A stretch of 64,000 nt of DNA, taken from positions 868,001 through 932,000 of the forward strand of contig CP126204.1 of the NCBI GenBank assembly GCA_030272155.1, read 5' to 3'. The stretch's first letter is position 1. Each line of letters begins with the position of its first letter. The notes under the pieces were generated by a model. The model made no database searches, was not told where the DNA came from, and saw only the letters and a program-made list of their open reading frames with translations. Made by a program: the position numbers and the translations under genes. Positions 1 to 11,797 of the stretch are shown here, piece by piece. Source of the stretch: Tetradesmus obliquus (Eukaryota > Chlorophyta > Chlorophyceae > Sphaeropleales > Scenedesmaceae).

Positions 1-819
1 CAGCACTGGCAGCCTTGCAGAGTGGCGCTGCTGCGCTGTGCGGGTGCCCTGCAGCAGCGGCAGGCTCTGAGTGCTTTGGATTGCAAGCATTTGGCTCTGA
101 TGGCTTGGGGGCTGGTGCTAGCAGGTGGTGACGCTACGCAGCCCCAGCAGCAGCAGCAGCAGCAGGAAGGTAGAAGCAGCAGTTTTGTCGACAGCCGCAG
201 TAGAGGTAGCAGGTGCAGCAGCAGCAGTCGTAGTTCAAACAGCAGCAGCAGCAGCAGCAGCTTCAGGGTTCCCCACCAGTTTGTGCAGCAGATGCTTGAT
301 GCGTCCCGCCCTAGCTTAGCAGCAGCAGACCCACACTCGCAGGCGCTGCTGCTGTGTGCAGCAGTGCAGCTGCAGCTGCAGCCGTCATGGCAGTGGCTGC
401 TGGGGTTTTACGAGGCCACAGCACCACAGCTAAACCACAGCACTGCACAAGACCTGTCCATGATGGCAGCTGCGATGGTACAGCTGCAGGTGCGGCCGCT
501 AGGGTCCTGGCTGGCTAGGTTTTTGGAGGCGTTCAAAACCCTAGCTGAGTCACAGCCCGGCAGTGTGACGCCTGGCTGCTTAGCATCTGTTGTGCAGGCA
601 GTGGCAGCACCGTGCTGGGGTTTAGCAGCAGGTAGCCAGAACCCTAGCTCAGGACGCCCGCAAAAACAGCAGCAGCAGCAGCAGCTGGAGCTGTTGTCAC
701 CAGGATGGACAGCGTGTGTGCAGCAGCAGGTGCTGCAGCAGCTGCCAGAGCTCTCGCTGCAGCAGATGACAACGCTGCTGAGAGCAGCTGGTAGGCTGGG
801 CTGGGCACAAAAAGCTTCA

Positions 820-855
<36 letters not shown>

Positions 856-1299
856 GGTGCTGCTGATGGTCAAGCTGTGGTAGCTGGTTTGCTGGCAGCT
901 TGCATTGAACAGGTGCAGCAGCAGCAGGGTGGAATGAGCTTGCCTGAGCAGGCAGCGGCAGCAGAGGAGCAGGTGCAGCAGCTGCTGCAGCTGTCAGCTG
1001 CTGCTGTGGCTCTGCCTGCCAATGCTGTGCCTGCTGATTCGTGGCTGTGGCTGGCACACCAGCTGCACGACCTGCTAACACAGCAGCAGCAGAAGCAGCA
1101 GGGTGTGCTGGCTTCCTGCACTGCTGACGATCTGTGCAGCAGCATCAGGACTCTGACTCGCATCATTGGCAGGAAGCAGCAGCAGCAGCAACAGCAGCAG
1201 CAGGCTACGGCACTGCTATGCAGCAGCTTGGAGGCTGTCCTAGCAGCAGCAGATCAGCAGGTGCAGCACCTGCCAGTGGCTCAGTCAATGCAGCTGGTT

Positions 1300-1340
<41 letters not shown>

Positions 1341-2378
1341 CAGCTCACAAGTCCTGCAAGCTGCTGCAGCATCATCTGCCGCTGTGGCTAATTCAGCAAC
1401 AGGTTGTGCCGCTGCAGTGCAGCAGCTGCGCGGCTCAGTGCAGCAGCAGCTGCAGCAGCAGCTGCCCAGCCTGAGCTTACAGGAGCTTGCAGCTGTGCTG
1501 CAGCAAGCAAGCCAGCTGAAGCTGCTGCTGCCACAGCAACCAGCAGCAGCAGCAGCTGGTGCTGCTGCCGGTGGTTCTGCCACACCTGCTGCCGCTCCAA
1601 GGGGGTCTAGCGTTTTGCATGTTGCGGTGGCAGCTGTTGAACAGCACTTGCAGCTGCTCGAGATGCAGCTGCAGCAGCAGCAGCAGCTGGCACTGCATTG
1701 GCAGCAGCAACAACAGCAGCAGGAGCAGCAGCAGCAGCAGCAGCATGTGGAGGCTCTGCAGCGGCAATTGCACAGACCCGGCCCAGCGAGCAGCAGTATC
1801 TTGCTGCATGCAAGGATGCAGCTTCGTCCACAAGTGCCATCAGCAACAGCAGGCAGTGCTGCTGCTGCAGGGCATATGGCTGACATTGCAGCTGCACTTG
1901 CCAGGAGCTCTTATCGCCCTCCACGCAAGCTGCTGCAGCGACTGCTGGCAGCAGTGCAGCCAGGCTTGCTTCATCTCGGCCCTGCACAGCTGTCTGGTGT
2001 TGCGGCTGCAGCAGCAGCATTACACCTTGGGAAGCTTGCTGGCAAGCAGTTCCGGCATGCGTACTGGCGGGCACTGGCAGCTATGCTGCGGCCACAGCAG
2101 CAGCAGCAGCAGCAGCAGCAGGGTCTGGCAAGGCGTGGCAGGTCGAGTGGCCAGCACCTAGCAGTGCCAGCTGACGGCTCTGCGCGGTCATTGATCAGCA
2201 GCAGGCAGCCTATGCAACCTGCAGCAGCAGGAGCAGCGCCAGCGCCTGTCTTTTCATGCAGCAACAACCCCATCAGCAGCAATGCCAGCCGCAGCATGCG
2301 TGTGCTGCTGGCTCTGCGAGCACTCAATGCACTGGCGAGCTGCGGCGGCAGCAGCAGCGACGCAACCACCACCACCAC

Positions 2379-2435
<57 letters not shown>

Positions 2436-3024
2436 TGCCCACACCCTGAACGTGTACAGCAGCCATGCCTTGGGAGCACCCCCTCCCAGGAAGCTAGTTG
2501 AGCTGGCTTTCTCAGCTGCTGCTGCAGTGCTGCCGCAGCTCGCCAGCGATCCCTCTCAGCAGCTGCTGCTGCTGCAGCTGCTGGCACCCCTGGCAGCCAG
2601 ACTGTCAGCAAAGGGACTGCGGAGCTTCTATTTGAGGGTGCGGCAGCAGCTACAACTGCAGGCGCTGCCAGCAGCTGAGCGGAGGCAGGTGTTTGAGGTG
2701 TTGCAGCAACTGCTGGAGAGCTGGAGGGCTGGCAAGCAGCGGCGGGAGCAGCAGGTGGTGAGGGTGCGGGTTCTGAAGCGGCAGCGGCAGCAGCAGATGG
2801 GGCTGCAGGGTGAGGTTGGCAGTGCAGCTGGGGCTGCTGCTGCTGTGCCTAGTGGTGGTGAGGGTGGCAGCCCGGGTTGGCGTGTCACCTGCCAAGAGCA
2901 GCAGCAGCAGCGCGGCATCAATGGTGGTGCTGCTGTGCACAATGGCACACGTGCGCTGGTGCCAGGTGTCGGCCTTGGCAGGGGTGCAAGCGCAGCAGCA
3001 GCTGTGCCTCTCCTGCAGCAATGA
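1..3024 (+). CDS. Tbc2-like helical-repeat protein, 5' partial
   Basis: The frame is open from the window edge to a TGA at 3022, so the 5' end lies upstream (or in an upstream exon; cttgcag at 15-21 could be an acceptor). Between low-complexity runs there are degenerate ~38-residue helical units in which a short Leu/Ala helix leads to a Trp-Leu step, for example around bases 380-530 (SWQWLLGFYEA, then GSWLARFLEAF). Such units are typical of green-algal proteins annotated as Tbc2-like, organelle factors for translation or RNA processing that bind RNA through helical repeats. Poly-Gln and poly-Ser runs encoded by CAG/AGC repeats interrupt the protein at 818-852, 1176-1203, 1669-1743 and 2381-2433. 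The C-terminus (2640-2800) is charged and helical. No RAP domain is evident. Family call is inferred from repeat style only; the RNA target cannot be told. Confidence 0.6.
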
Positions 3025-3163
3025 GCGTGCATGGCGGAAGGTCTTTAGAAGATGCATGAAGGTGCCAGTGCCGTGTAGTGTTGGATCAGAGAGACTGGAC
3101 GGCCATGCAGGGTATCTTGGGCAGCATTGTCATGGCTTGGTGGCCAACTTGGCCGTAGAACCG

Positions 3164-3168
3164 TGTAA
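3164..3168 (+). terminator. TGTAA poly(A) signal of the Tbc2-like gene
   Basis: TGTAA lies about 140 nt after the stop at 3024. TGTAA is the usual polyadenylation signal of chlorophyte nuclear genes. Position fits; no transcript evidence. Confidence 0.45.
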
Positions 3169-3714
3169 CAGTTTACTTGGTGATTCTGCAATCAGGATCA
3201 CGTTGTACTGCGCTGCAACTCTGTATGAAACTAACCTGCTGTATGCAGAGCGCATGCCATGGCCACCAGCAGAAGAAAACTGCAGCTGACGTGCTCAGGC
3301 TGACCAGCCCCATGTTACAACTGTAGTTTAGGCCAGCATGACCAACGCAGTGCTTGCTAAAGAGGTAATATGCAGCTGGTGCTGAGCAACGCGGTCAACT
3401 GCGTGGCACTGGCATCAGATGCACCTCAGCCTGAGGCAGTCAGCAGGTGCTGTCCTGCGCATGCATAGCCAGGGTCTGCCATTGACGGAGTACGCTGTAG
3501 CAGAAACAGGCGCATAGCACCAACAAAGGACTTGACTCGGTTGCGAAAGCCCTGCGAACGCATGTAAGGAAGTAACCACACTGCAGATTACGCCAGCCCT
3601 GAACCCGTCCGCTATCCGTGCCGAGATTGGCAGAGGTCATGTAGTTGACGCCAACAGGCACAGTGCATAGTAAGCTTTTGATTACACCAAAACGTCTGAC
3701 AGCTGGCTGTAATC

Positions 3715-5814
3715 ATGCTTGGCCTGCAACGCCTGTCGCTGCACAGAAGCAGCATCAGCAGTAGCTGTTGCTTGTCCCATCATGGCCATGGCTGTAGCAG
3801 CCAGCTTCGCACAGCCAGCAGGCTCGCACGGTGCAGCATATATTGCGGTATGCACCCAGCTTGGGCGCTGTGCCTGTCAGAGTAAATGTACCGCAATGTC
3901 TGCAGGAAGCATATGACGCAGTGCAGCGCAAGACACCACTGCAGCACAATGTCATCAGCAGGTGCATCCACACCATCTTGTAGTCAACAGCTTCGCATGT
4001 TGCACAGCAAGCTATGCTCTGTAGCATCATGCATGCTTGTGGGCCTGCTGACGTCCGTGGCGTAACCGTTGCTGTGTGCTCTGCTGCAGCTGCAGGCAAG
4101 CGTCCTGCAAGTGCCAGCAGTGCCCCTGCAGGCGGTGGTGACTCAGCAGGCAAGAAGAAGAAGCTCAGCACTAAGCAGCCGAGGCAGCAACACGACAGCA
4201 ACCTGTATGAAAGCGCGCCAACTGAGCAGGTGTGCATGGAGGATTGCTGCAGCCGCCAGGCAGCAGCCTGCTGTGCTGGCACATTGGGCATGCAGTAGTT
4301 CAGTACAACCTGCTGTATGCCTGCAATGCCAGTTGCTGCTACTACTTATTGTTCGTGTGCTGAGTGCCAACACATGCCTCAGGACTGCAGGCAATGGTCA
4401 CCAGCAGCATAACTAAGATCAGCAATGACGACCCTGAAGGCGTGCAGGAGCTAGAGGATGTGCTGCTGCAGTGGGGCGGCAGCTTTGGCTACATTCAGGT
4501 GTCTGCTGCTTTTGTCAAGGCAGCTAAGCTACGCCGCCTGCGGCCGGCTGATGCCAAGCCCCTGCTTGATAAACTGGCAGGCATGTGGGACACCCAGCTG
4601 CCAGATGCAGAGCCGCGGCAGCTGGCCAATGTGCTGTGGGCATGCGGCAAGCTGCGCTATACCAACCTACAGCTGTGGAGCAGCACCTTGACAGAGTTTC
4701 AGGAGCAGCTGCAGCAGGGAATCCAGGATGTCAACAGTGTGGACATTGCAAATGCACTGCATGGTCTGGCCAGTGCAGCTGCAGCAGCACGGCGTGAGGT
4801 GCCAGGCGTGCTGCCAAAGAGCTAACAGCAGCTGTATGCCAACTAAGTGAATGCATGCAGGTTTTGGTAATGCGTCCACGGCTGGAGGGTGTAGAGCCTC
4901 AACACATCTCCAATGTGCTGTGGGCATGTGCTAACCTGCGCATCAACCCGGGTGATGCCGTACTCAACAGCATCTTGCAGGCCATGTGACGGCCTGCGTT
5001 GCTGGGGGCGGCGGTGCCTCAGCACTTGGCCAACGTGATGTGGGCTGCCAGTGGGCTGCGGCAGCGCTGTAGTTGGCAGCCGCTCGTGGATCAGCGGGTA
5101 TGGCAGCGACTGTTGGGTGAGCAGCAGCTGAGTAGCATCTCTGGCAGTGGCATGCCGCAGCATGTATCTAACACTCTCCTAGCGTTGGCACGACTGTCCC
5201 TGCCAGCAGCGAACCCAACAAGTGCAAGCAGTGTCATCAGCCTAGAGTATGCACAGTGGTGTGCAGCACAGCTGCTCACAGGCAAGGTGGCACAGCAGCT
5301 CAACAAGTGGATTGCACAGGACATCAGCAACGCCATGTGGGCATGTGGCAAGCCTCACGTGCATGATGCTGCTTTTCTCGAGAGGGCAGCTGCAGCTGCA
5401 CGTAGCTGGCTGCTCAAGGCTGGTGCGCCAAATGTCCGGCAAGTGGCATATGCGTGCAGAGAGCTGCAGTTCAAGGATGAAAATCTCGTTGCAGGACTAG
5501 TGAATTGCGCTCAGCATGTGCAGCAGCGGGGCCAGCAGCAGACGTTGGCAATGACAGCAGAGGTCGGCTGTGCTGTCGCTGAGCTGGACATGCAGCAGCT
5601 GGCTGGCAATGTCAAAAGCCTGGTGGCCAGCAGTGGCGCAACAGCAGGCACACAGCTTCGCCCGGTAGATGCCCGGATGCTGTGGCAGGTGTACGCGTGG
5701 CTGCTGCAGCACCAGCTGCTGGATGGCCAAAGCCTGGCAGGGCTGCTGAGCCAGCAGCAGCTGGAGCAGGGCAGGGCAGCAGCTGAAGCTTATCATCAGG
5801 AACAGCAGCAATAA
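3715..5814 (+). pseudogene. OPR-like repeat gene, upstream copy, broken
   Basis: Three exons match the intact copy at 6757-9161: 3715-3847 (133 nt, Ser/Arg-rich organelle transit peptide starting MLGLQRLSLHRSS), 4090-4229 (Lys-rich linker ending APTEQ), and 4391-5814. Splice phases agree with the sister gene. The third exon carries OPR-style units: 'LANVLWACGKLR' near 4625 and 'ISNVLWACANLR' near 4905. Two lesions are visible relative to the sister: a one-base frame change near 4815-4822, after which the downstream frame resumes, and a TGA at 4987-4989 where the sister has Ala. Everything after that is open to 5814. Either a recently inactivated paralogue or two sequencing errors. Intact members of this family act in chloroplast or mitochondrial RNA metabolism; the specific role is unknown. 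Confidence 0.7.
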
Positions 5815-5907
5815 TGGGTGGGTAACAGCGCACTCTGGCAGTACGCGTATGTGTTGGATGATTTCATCATCCGCGTTCTGGAACAGGCTGAAATAGGCCT
5901 GGCTAGC

Positions 5908-5931
5908 CAGCAGGGGAGCGCTCCCCTGCTG
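5908..5931. repeat. 24-bp perfect palindrome
   Basis: A perfect palindrome centred on GCGC (arms CAGCAGGGGAGC and its complement) lies 94 nt after the stop of the broken OPR copy and just before a TGTAA at 5964. It would form a strong hairpin in the 3' UTR. I see no counterpart at the same distance after the sister gene. Confidence 0.7.
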
Positions 5932-5963
5932 CCAGCAGGGAGGGATGTTGTTGGTTGTTACAT

Positions 5964-5968
5964 TGTAA
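5964..5968 (+). terminator. TGTAA poly(A) signal after the broken OPR copy
   Basis: TGTAA about 150 nt after the 5814 stop, the same spacing as after the Tbc2-like gene. Confidence 0.4.
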
Positions 5969-6029
5969 AATGACGAATTCTACATTGTGAATCTGATGTG
6001 GTGGTGGCGGCGGCGGTGGTGGGGGTAGT

Positions 6030-6135
6030 GGCTGTGCTGTGCACAGTCGCACACATGTGGGGTTCAAGGTTTCAAATGGGGCAGGAGTGCGCGCACGGCA
6101 CCAGCTGTGCTTCTCCTGCAGCAATGAGCAATATG
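6030..6135 (+). repeat. Relic copy of the Tbc2-like gene's 3' end
   Basis: This stretch resembles 2930-3030, the last coding bases of the Tbc2-like gene. Shared words include GCTGTGCACA, CGCACACATG/GCACACGTGC, and TCTCCTGCAGCAATGAGC, which contains the stop codon. The following non-coding DNA also matches (3390-3440 with 6430-6485; 3585-3640 with 6642-6695). It shows that the tandem duplication that made the two OPR-like genes began inside the 3' end of the upstream gene. Confidence 0.65.
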
Positions 6136-6756
6136 CCGCTGGCCAGCAGAGCAGACTTCTGCACGTGCACAAGGTGGTGGTGGTATTGATTTTGAGAACA
6201 AGATAATTCACATGGCTTTCCGTGGTACACCAAGCAGCTTTGGCATCATTTGCAACGTTGACACCACGAATGGCGCACGTTGGTGTGTGCAGCAGCACGC
6301 TGCCATGGCCACCAACTTGAAGGTGGCCTGCAGATGATTGGCGCTGTTATGAGCCAGCTGCCAGCATGGCCGGAGCAGTTGTAACATGCGTGCTTTCATT
6401 GCAGCAGAAGCCACTGAACACTGGTGTCACGCAGCAATATGGTCAACGGCGTAGCATTGCATCAGGTGCACCTTAGCCTGGGGCAGTTAACATGCAGGGC
6501 ATGGCACTGCCGGGCAAGTTGTGGCAGGGCAGCTCCTGGCAAGGCCCCTTTCAACATTTAATTATGCGGTTATAAATAAAAAAAGGACACCGCAAGGTAA
6601 GCGTATGCACTTGGATCAGTAACCCAACCGAAGATTACGCAGCCTTGAACCCGTGCGCTATCCGTGCCGAGATTGGAAGAGGTCATGAAGGCGATGGGGA
6701 CTTGACGAGTGCGCACTTTAGCGCACGCTGATGATAAACCCTTAACAGCTGTCACC

Positions 6757-9161
6757 ATGCTTGGACTACACCGCCTGTCGCTGCAAAGAAGCAGCATCAG
6801 CAGTAGCTGTTGCCTGACCCCTCGTGGCCATGCCTGTAGCAGCCAGCTTCGCCCCACCAACAGGCTTGCACGGTGCCGTGTTTACTGCGGTACGCACGCA
6901 GCTAGCCTGGTTTCTCTGCATAAGGAACATTTCATGTACTGCAGCCAAGATTTGCTGCAGCGCCAAGATTTGCAGGATGCATGCATTGCAGTGTGTGTAC
7001 AGTAACGATCACCAGAGCAGCACAACGTCATCAGCAGGTGCATCTTCGCCAGCATGCTCTTCAATATGGTCCATGTTTGCACGGCTGTGAGCTCGTTGGT
7101 TCCGCTGTGTGCTGCTGCAGCTGCAGGCAAGCGCCCCGACAGTGGCAGCAGTGCAGCTGATGACAGTGCAGCAGGCAAAAAAAAGCCCAGCAGCAAGCAG
7201 CCAAAGCAGCGAGGAGGCAACAACTTTTACGACAATGCACCAACTGAGCAGGTGTGCGCATGCGTGGAACGCTACAGCTAGGTAGTAGCAGCTGTGAGTG
7301 CTTTGCTCTTCTGCAGCGCGCGGCTTACAACAGGCTCGTGTAAAGCAAAAAAAGTATTATGCCTGCCATGTGGAACTTGCCTTACCTCGCCACTTCCACC
7401 GGCGGTCTGGCTCCGTCAAGATCCTCTTACAAAGGCTTGCAGAGTTGGACCGTGGGCAGGTTACTGGCCGGACATAGTTACATGTGGGTCCTGGCACCAT
7501 GCAGTGCCAGCAAGTGCGGTGACTGTCTATCAGTCTTCTCAAACTCTGCAACATGTCATATGCCGCAGGGCTCGGCACTGCAGCCCATGATAACCAACAG
7601 CATCACTCAGATCAGTGATGACAGCCCCACAGGCCGGCAGGAGTTAGAGGAGATCGTGGGCGAGTGGGGCGGCAGTTTCAACTACATTCAGGTGTCGGCT
7701 GCTTTTTCAAAGGCAGCAAAGCTGCGCAGCTTGCGTGCGGCTGAATCCAGGCCCTTGTTGAATCAGCTTGCAGTCATGTGGGACAGCCTGCTGCCGAACG
7801 CAGAGCCACGGCAGCTGGCCAACGTGCTGTGGGCGTGCGGCAAGCTGCGCTACATGAACACGCAGCTTTGGACCAGCACCTTAGCCAGGTATGTGCAGCT
7901 GCTGCAAAACAGCAAGCAAGATATTCCCAGCCAGGAGCTGTCAAGCGCCCTGCATGGCATGGCGAATGTGGCCCTGGCCAACAGAGGAGTTGTGCCAGGC
8001 ATGGCTGCACCCGCGGTAAAAGCAGCAGTGCGGGAAATCGTGAAGCTTGTGTGCAAATGTGCAACCCACCCGTTCCTGGAGGGTGTGAGTCCGCAGGCTA
8101 TCTCCAACACGCTGTGGGCCTGCGCCAAGCTGCGCATCAACCCGGGTGGTGCAGCACTTGACACCCTGGTGCGGGGCATGGCACGACCTGACATGCGAGA
8201 GGCAGCGGAGCCACAGGCGCTTGCTAACACGCTATGGGCAGCTAGTGAGCTGCAGCGGCGGTGCGGCTGGCAGCCTGCAGTGAAGCAGCAGGTGTGGCTG
8301 CAGCTGCTTGGCGAGCAGCAGCGGTTAAAGATCGCGGATCTTGGCACACCCATTGATGTTTCTAATGCCGCACTTGCCGTCATGCGGCTGTCCACTGCAG
8401 GAGCAGCGGATGCAGCAGGCCTTGTCATCAGCCAAGAGTTTGCGCAGCAGTGTGTGCTGCAGCTGCTGCAGGGCAAGGTGGCACAGCAGCTGCAGCTGTG
8501 GGATGCACAAGCAATTGCCAACAGCATGTATGCATGCGCACAGCTTCGTATATGCGATGCCAGGTTTCTGAATGACGCCGCTGCTTTTGCACACAAGTGG
8601 CTGCCTAGAGCTGTTGCACTTGAAGTGGACCAAGTGGCATATGCATGCAAGGTGCTGCAGTATGGCAACCAGCAGCTGATGGCAGCTGTATTGCAGCACA
8701 GCAAGCGGCTGCTGCAACAGCATGTTAGGCCGCACGAGAGTTTGCTGCGATGCAGGCTAGCAGCGCAAGTGGGCTGTGCTGTTGCTGCTCTGGACATGCA
8801 GCAGCTGGCGGGCGATGTGCGGGAACTGGTGGCCAGCAGTGGTGTTGCTCGCCAGCGTGATGCTGCTGCCAGCCATGACTCGGATGCTGGCGTGCTGCAT
8901 GCCAGCAATGTCAATGCAGGGCTGCTGGGCATGCTGTGGGATACACACGCGTGGCTGCTGCAGCACCAGCTGCTGGATGGCCAGGGCCTGGCAGGGCTGC
9001 TGAGCCAGCAGCAGCTGGAGGCGGGCAGGGCGGCAGCAGCAGTGTTTCATGCTCAAACTCAGCAACTGCAGCCAGCTTTGACGTTGTGGACTTGTATGGT
9101 GGACCAACACATGGAGGCTGTAGTACCCAATGTGCCCAGGCGTTCTGGGCGCAGTTTTTGA
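6757..9161 (+). CDS. OPR-like (octotricopeptide-type) organelle protein, intact copy
   Basis: Exons 6757-6889, 7121-7251 and 7584-9161 join in phase (133 + 131 + 1578 nt), giving about 613 aa. Exon 1 is a Ser/Arg/Leu-rich transit peptide (MLGLHRLSLQRSSISSSCC), so the product is probably sent to chloroplast or mitochondrion. Exon 2 is a short Lys-rich linker. Exon 3 carries repeated units of the form 'Pro-x-x-Leu-Ala-Asn-x-Leu-Trp-Ala', for example 'LANVLWACGKLR' near 7820, 'ISNTLWACAKLR' near 8105 and 'LANTLWAASELQ' near 8225. This matches OPR-type helical repeats, RNA-binding proteins that stabilise, splice or activate organelle mRNAs. No RAP domain seen. The ~37 C-terminal residues after 9050 differ from the sister copy. 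Donors GTACGC and GTGTGC and CTGCAG acceptors are shared with the broken copy. Confidence 0.72.
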
Positions 9162-9440
9162 TTATATATTATATCTATGATATATGGTGTTGCTGCCACA
9201 ACATATGTTGTTTTGCAATCTTATCTCGGCAGCAATGGCACGGATGCACCAGGATAGTGTCCCAAGCTTTGCCTGCATGGCTGCTGCCTCAGTGCAGAGA
9301 AGCAAGAACACTGTCAACTACAGTGCTGGCTTACGCCATGGCCATTCAGTTGTTCATGACAGTATTAGGTTTATAGCGCTTCAGGGCGGCGACGGGTCAA
9401 GCTTTTGTGCATGCCAGTTGTGTTATGTACTTGTATACGC

Positions 9441-9445
9441 TGTAA
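9441..9445 (+). terminator. TGTAA poly(A) signal of the intact OPR-like gene
   Basis: TGTAA about 280 nt after the stop at 9161; the nearest good candidate. The rest of 9162-9921 is the convergent gap before the RPAP1-like gene; I see no coding exon in it. Confidence 0.35.
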
Positions 9446-9921
9446 CTCTGTCTGGCTAGTACCCCTGCCCACGGTCCAACTCTGCAAGTCCTGGTGAAAT
9501 GAATGGTGGACAAGCTGCTCTGACCATTGAAAAGCGAAACAAACCCTGCATGTACGTGCCTGTGAACACGCATGACTGCAGTACTGGTGTTCTGCCAGGG
9601 CCTCAGTGGTCTGTAAAGTTCGGTGCGTCTGCCACAGTGCGCGCCTACCCGCAGAGGCGCCAAGTTTGTGCAGGCGCGTTGAACACGGCGTCCTTCAAAG
9701 CGCGTTGTTTGGCACCGACCGTGCTCGCCTGAAGAACTCAAAGTTGAAGTGTCTGCGCTCCTTTTCCAGGCAGCGGATCAACGCTCACCTGAGCCAGTAA
9801 AACGACTGCACTGCCGGCGGCTGCCAGCGTGAAGCAGAAGTACATAGTAAATTCTGGTTCACCTCGTTGACCATATGCATTTGAGCACGACAAACTGCGA
9901 CTGCAGTTTCGGAAACCACTG

Positions 9922-11124
9922 CTACTGCAAGCCAGCCAGCAGCTGCTGCACCTTATCCATCAGCACAACATCTCCATGTGCAGCCTGCACCAGTGCCTTG
10001 CCCTGCTCAGCCACAGGCACACCAATTGCCACCCCAGCCGTCAGCAGCTGCTGCAGCAGATCCAGCGGACAAGCCCTCACCACCCCACGCAGCACATTCA
10101 CTGCCATACCAGCTGCACTTAGTGGCTTCGCAATGCAACTACCTGCCTTACTACTGCTGCTGCTGCTGCTGCTATCCTCCGCTGCCTGCTGACCAGAAGC
10201 TGCTGCTTCGTCACTCCAAGCCTTCTGATCCAAGCACAAGCCTGCAATGCACTGCAGTGCCAGCTGCCCCGCCAGCCCTTTCATCTGCAGGGACTTCTTC
10301 AGATCACCTTGGGCTAGGCTCTTCGCCATGTCACCCACCAACTGCACATCAAACCTCGGACCACTGCTGCTGCTGCTGCTGCTGCCAAGGTAGGCTGCTG
10401 CTCCCAGAATGCAGCGCTCAGGAGGTGGCAGCAGATGCAGCGCAGACTGCTCCCCAAGGCAATTCCACACTGCCCGCTGAAGCTTGCTGCCAGCAGCCGG
10501 CAGCAGCAGCAGCGCCACGTGGCTGGCAAACATTGGATCTCCCAGCGACAGCTCCGCCAGATCTCGGACCAGACGATCTACCAGCTGACTCCCTGCGGAC
10601 GAGGCTGACCAGCTGGGCAGCAACAACAGCTGCTGCTGCTGCTGCTGCTGCTGCTGTTCGGGTTGGACAGCAGGGCTGCTGCTGCTGCTGTTGCTGCTGG
10701 GCTGCTGCTGCTGCAGATGGTTTGTCAGAAGCTGTTGCACTGGGCAGCTCGCCTTCAGCAGCTCACTCACAGATGCATGCTCTGCACCATTTTCGCCGCC
10801 AGCCTCTCCTGCTGCTGCTGCTGCTGCTGTTGTTCCCTGCTGCCCCTGCACAATGTCTGAGCAGTACTGCTGACTCAGCACAGCAGCAGCCCACCTGGCA
10901 TCTGCCTGCTGCCAGGCAGGTGCTAGCAAAACCTGCTGCTGCTGCTGCTGCTGCTGCAAATTTGCAGGCCCCAGCAGCTCTGCTGCATTAAACATGTACA
11001 GCAGCTGCAGCAAAGCCTCTAGCTTGGCAGTTGAGGGGACAGTTGTCATATAACAACTTGCCGGCGTCTGCTCAAGTCCGAGGGCAAGCAGCAGTGCAGC
11101 TGATACTGGGTGCAGTGTGGACGC

Positions 11125-11180
<56 letters not shown>

Positions 11181-11756
11181 ATGCTGGTAGTGCTAGGATC
11201 TCAGACACCAGCCACTCTGGTGGCACAGGCAGCCTAGAACCCTCAACCTCTGAAACATAAAACCTGGGCAGCGGCAGTGCAACAGGGTTTACTGCAGCCC
11301 CTGAACCCTGCTGCTGCTGCTGCTGCTGCTCGTCTCGCTGAGCTACAACTGACAGCCATGTAACAGCATAGCCTTCTAGCAGCACCTGACACCACTGCTC
11401 AGTACTGACGCCGCCAACTGCTGCAGTGCTACTGCCATCGCCTGAACCACCTGCTGCTGCTGCTGCCAGCAGTGCTGGGTGGTACGGGTAACTGTCAGCA
11501 GCTGCCGGCAGCTTGTCTGACCGCACACCAGCTGCTGCAGCCGCAAGCGCCCCACCCTGCTGCTGTAGCTGCTGCAGCGCTGCCTGTGCTGCTGCTAACA
11601 CCTCCCTGGCTAAACCACTCCCTCGCTGGCATTGTACTGCTGCTGTTGCTGCTGCTGGGCCAAAGAGCAGCTGTAGTGCCTGTAGTGCCTGTGCCTCCTG
11701 GCCAGGTGCTGAAAGAGGCAGTACACACAGCAGGCCATCCACCAGCCGCCAAAACA

Positions 11757-11797
<41 letters not shown>

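Larger units (their letters stand above)
2930..9165 (+). repeat. Tandem segmental duplication, two ~3-kb units
   Basis: Unit A runs from about 2930 to about 5970 and unit B from about 6030 to 9165. Each holds the tail of the Tbc2-like gene, about 0.6 kb of intergenic DNA with recognisable matches, and one OPR-like gene. Both exon 1 copies are exactly 133 nt. Introns have diverged much more than exons, which suggests selection after duplication. Confidence 0.7.

Noticed and set aside
1281-1886. Long Cys/Ala/Ser-rich frames on the opposite strand of the Tbc2-like gene and of other CAG-rich genes
   Set aside because: CAG runs are open in every frame of both strands; these are shadows of the real coding strand.
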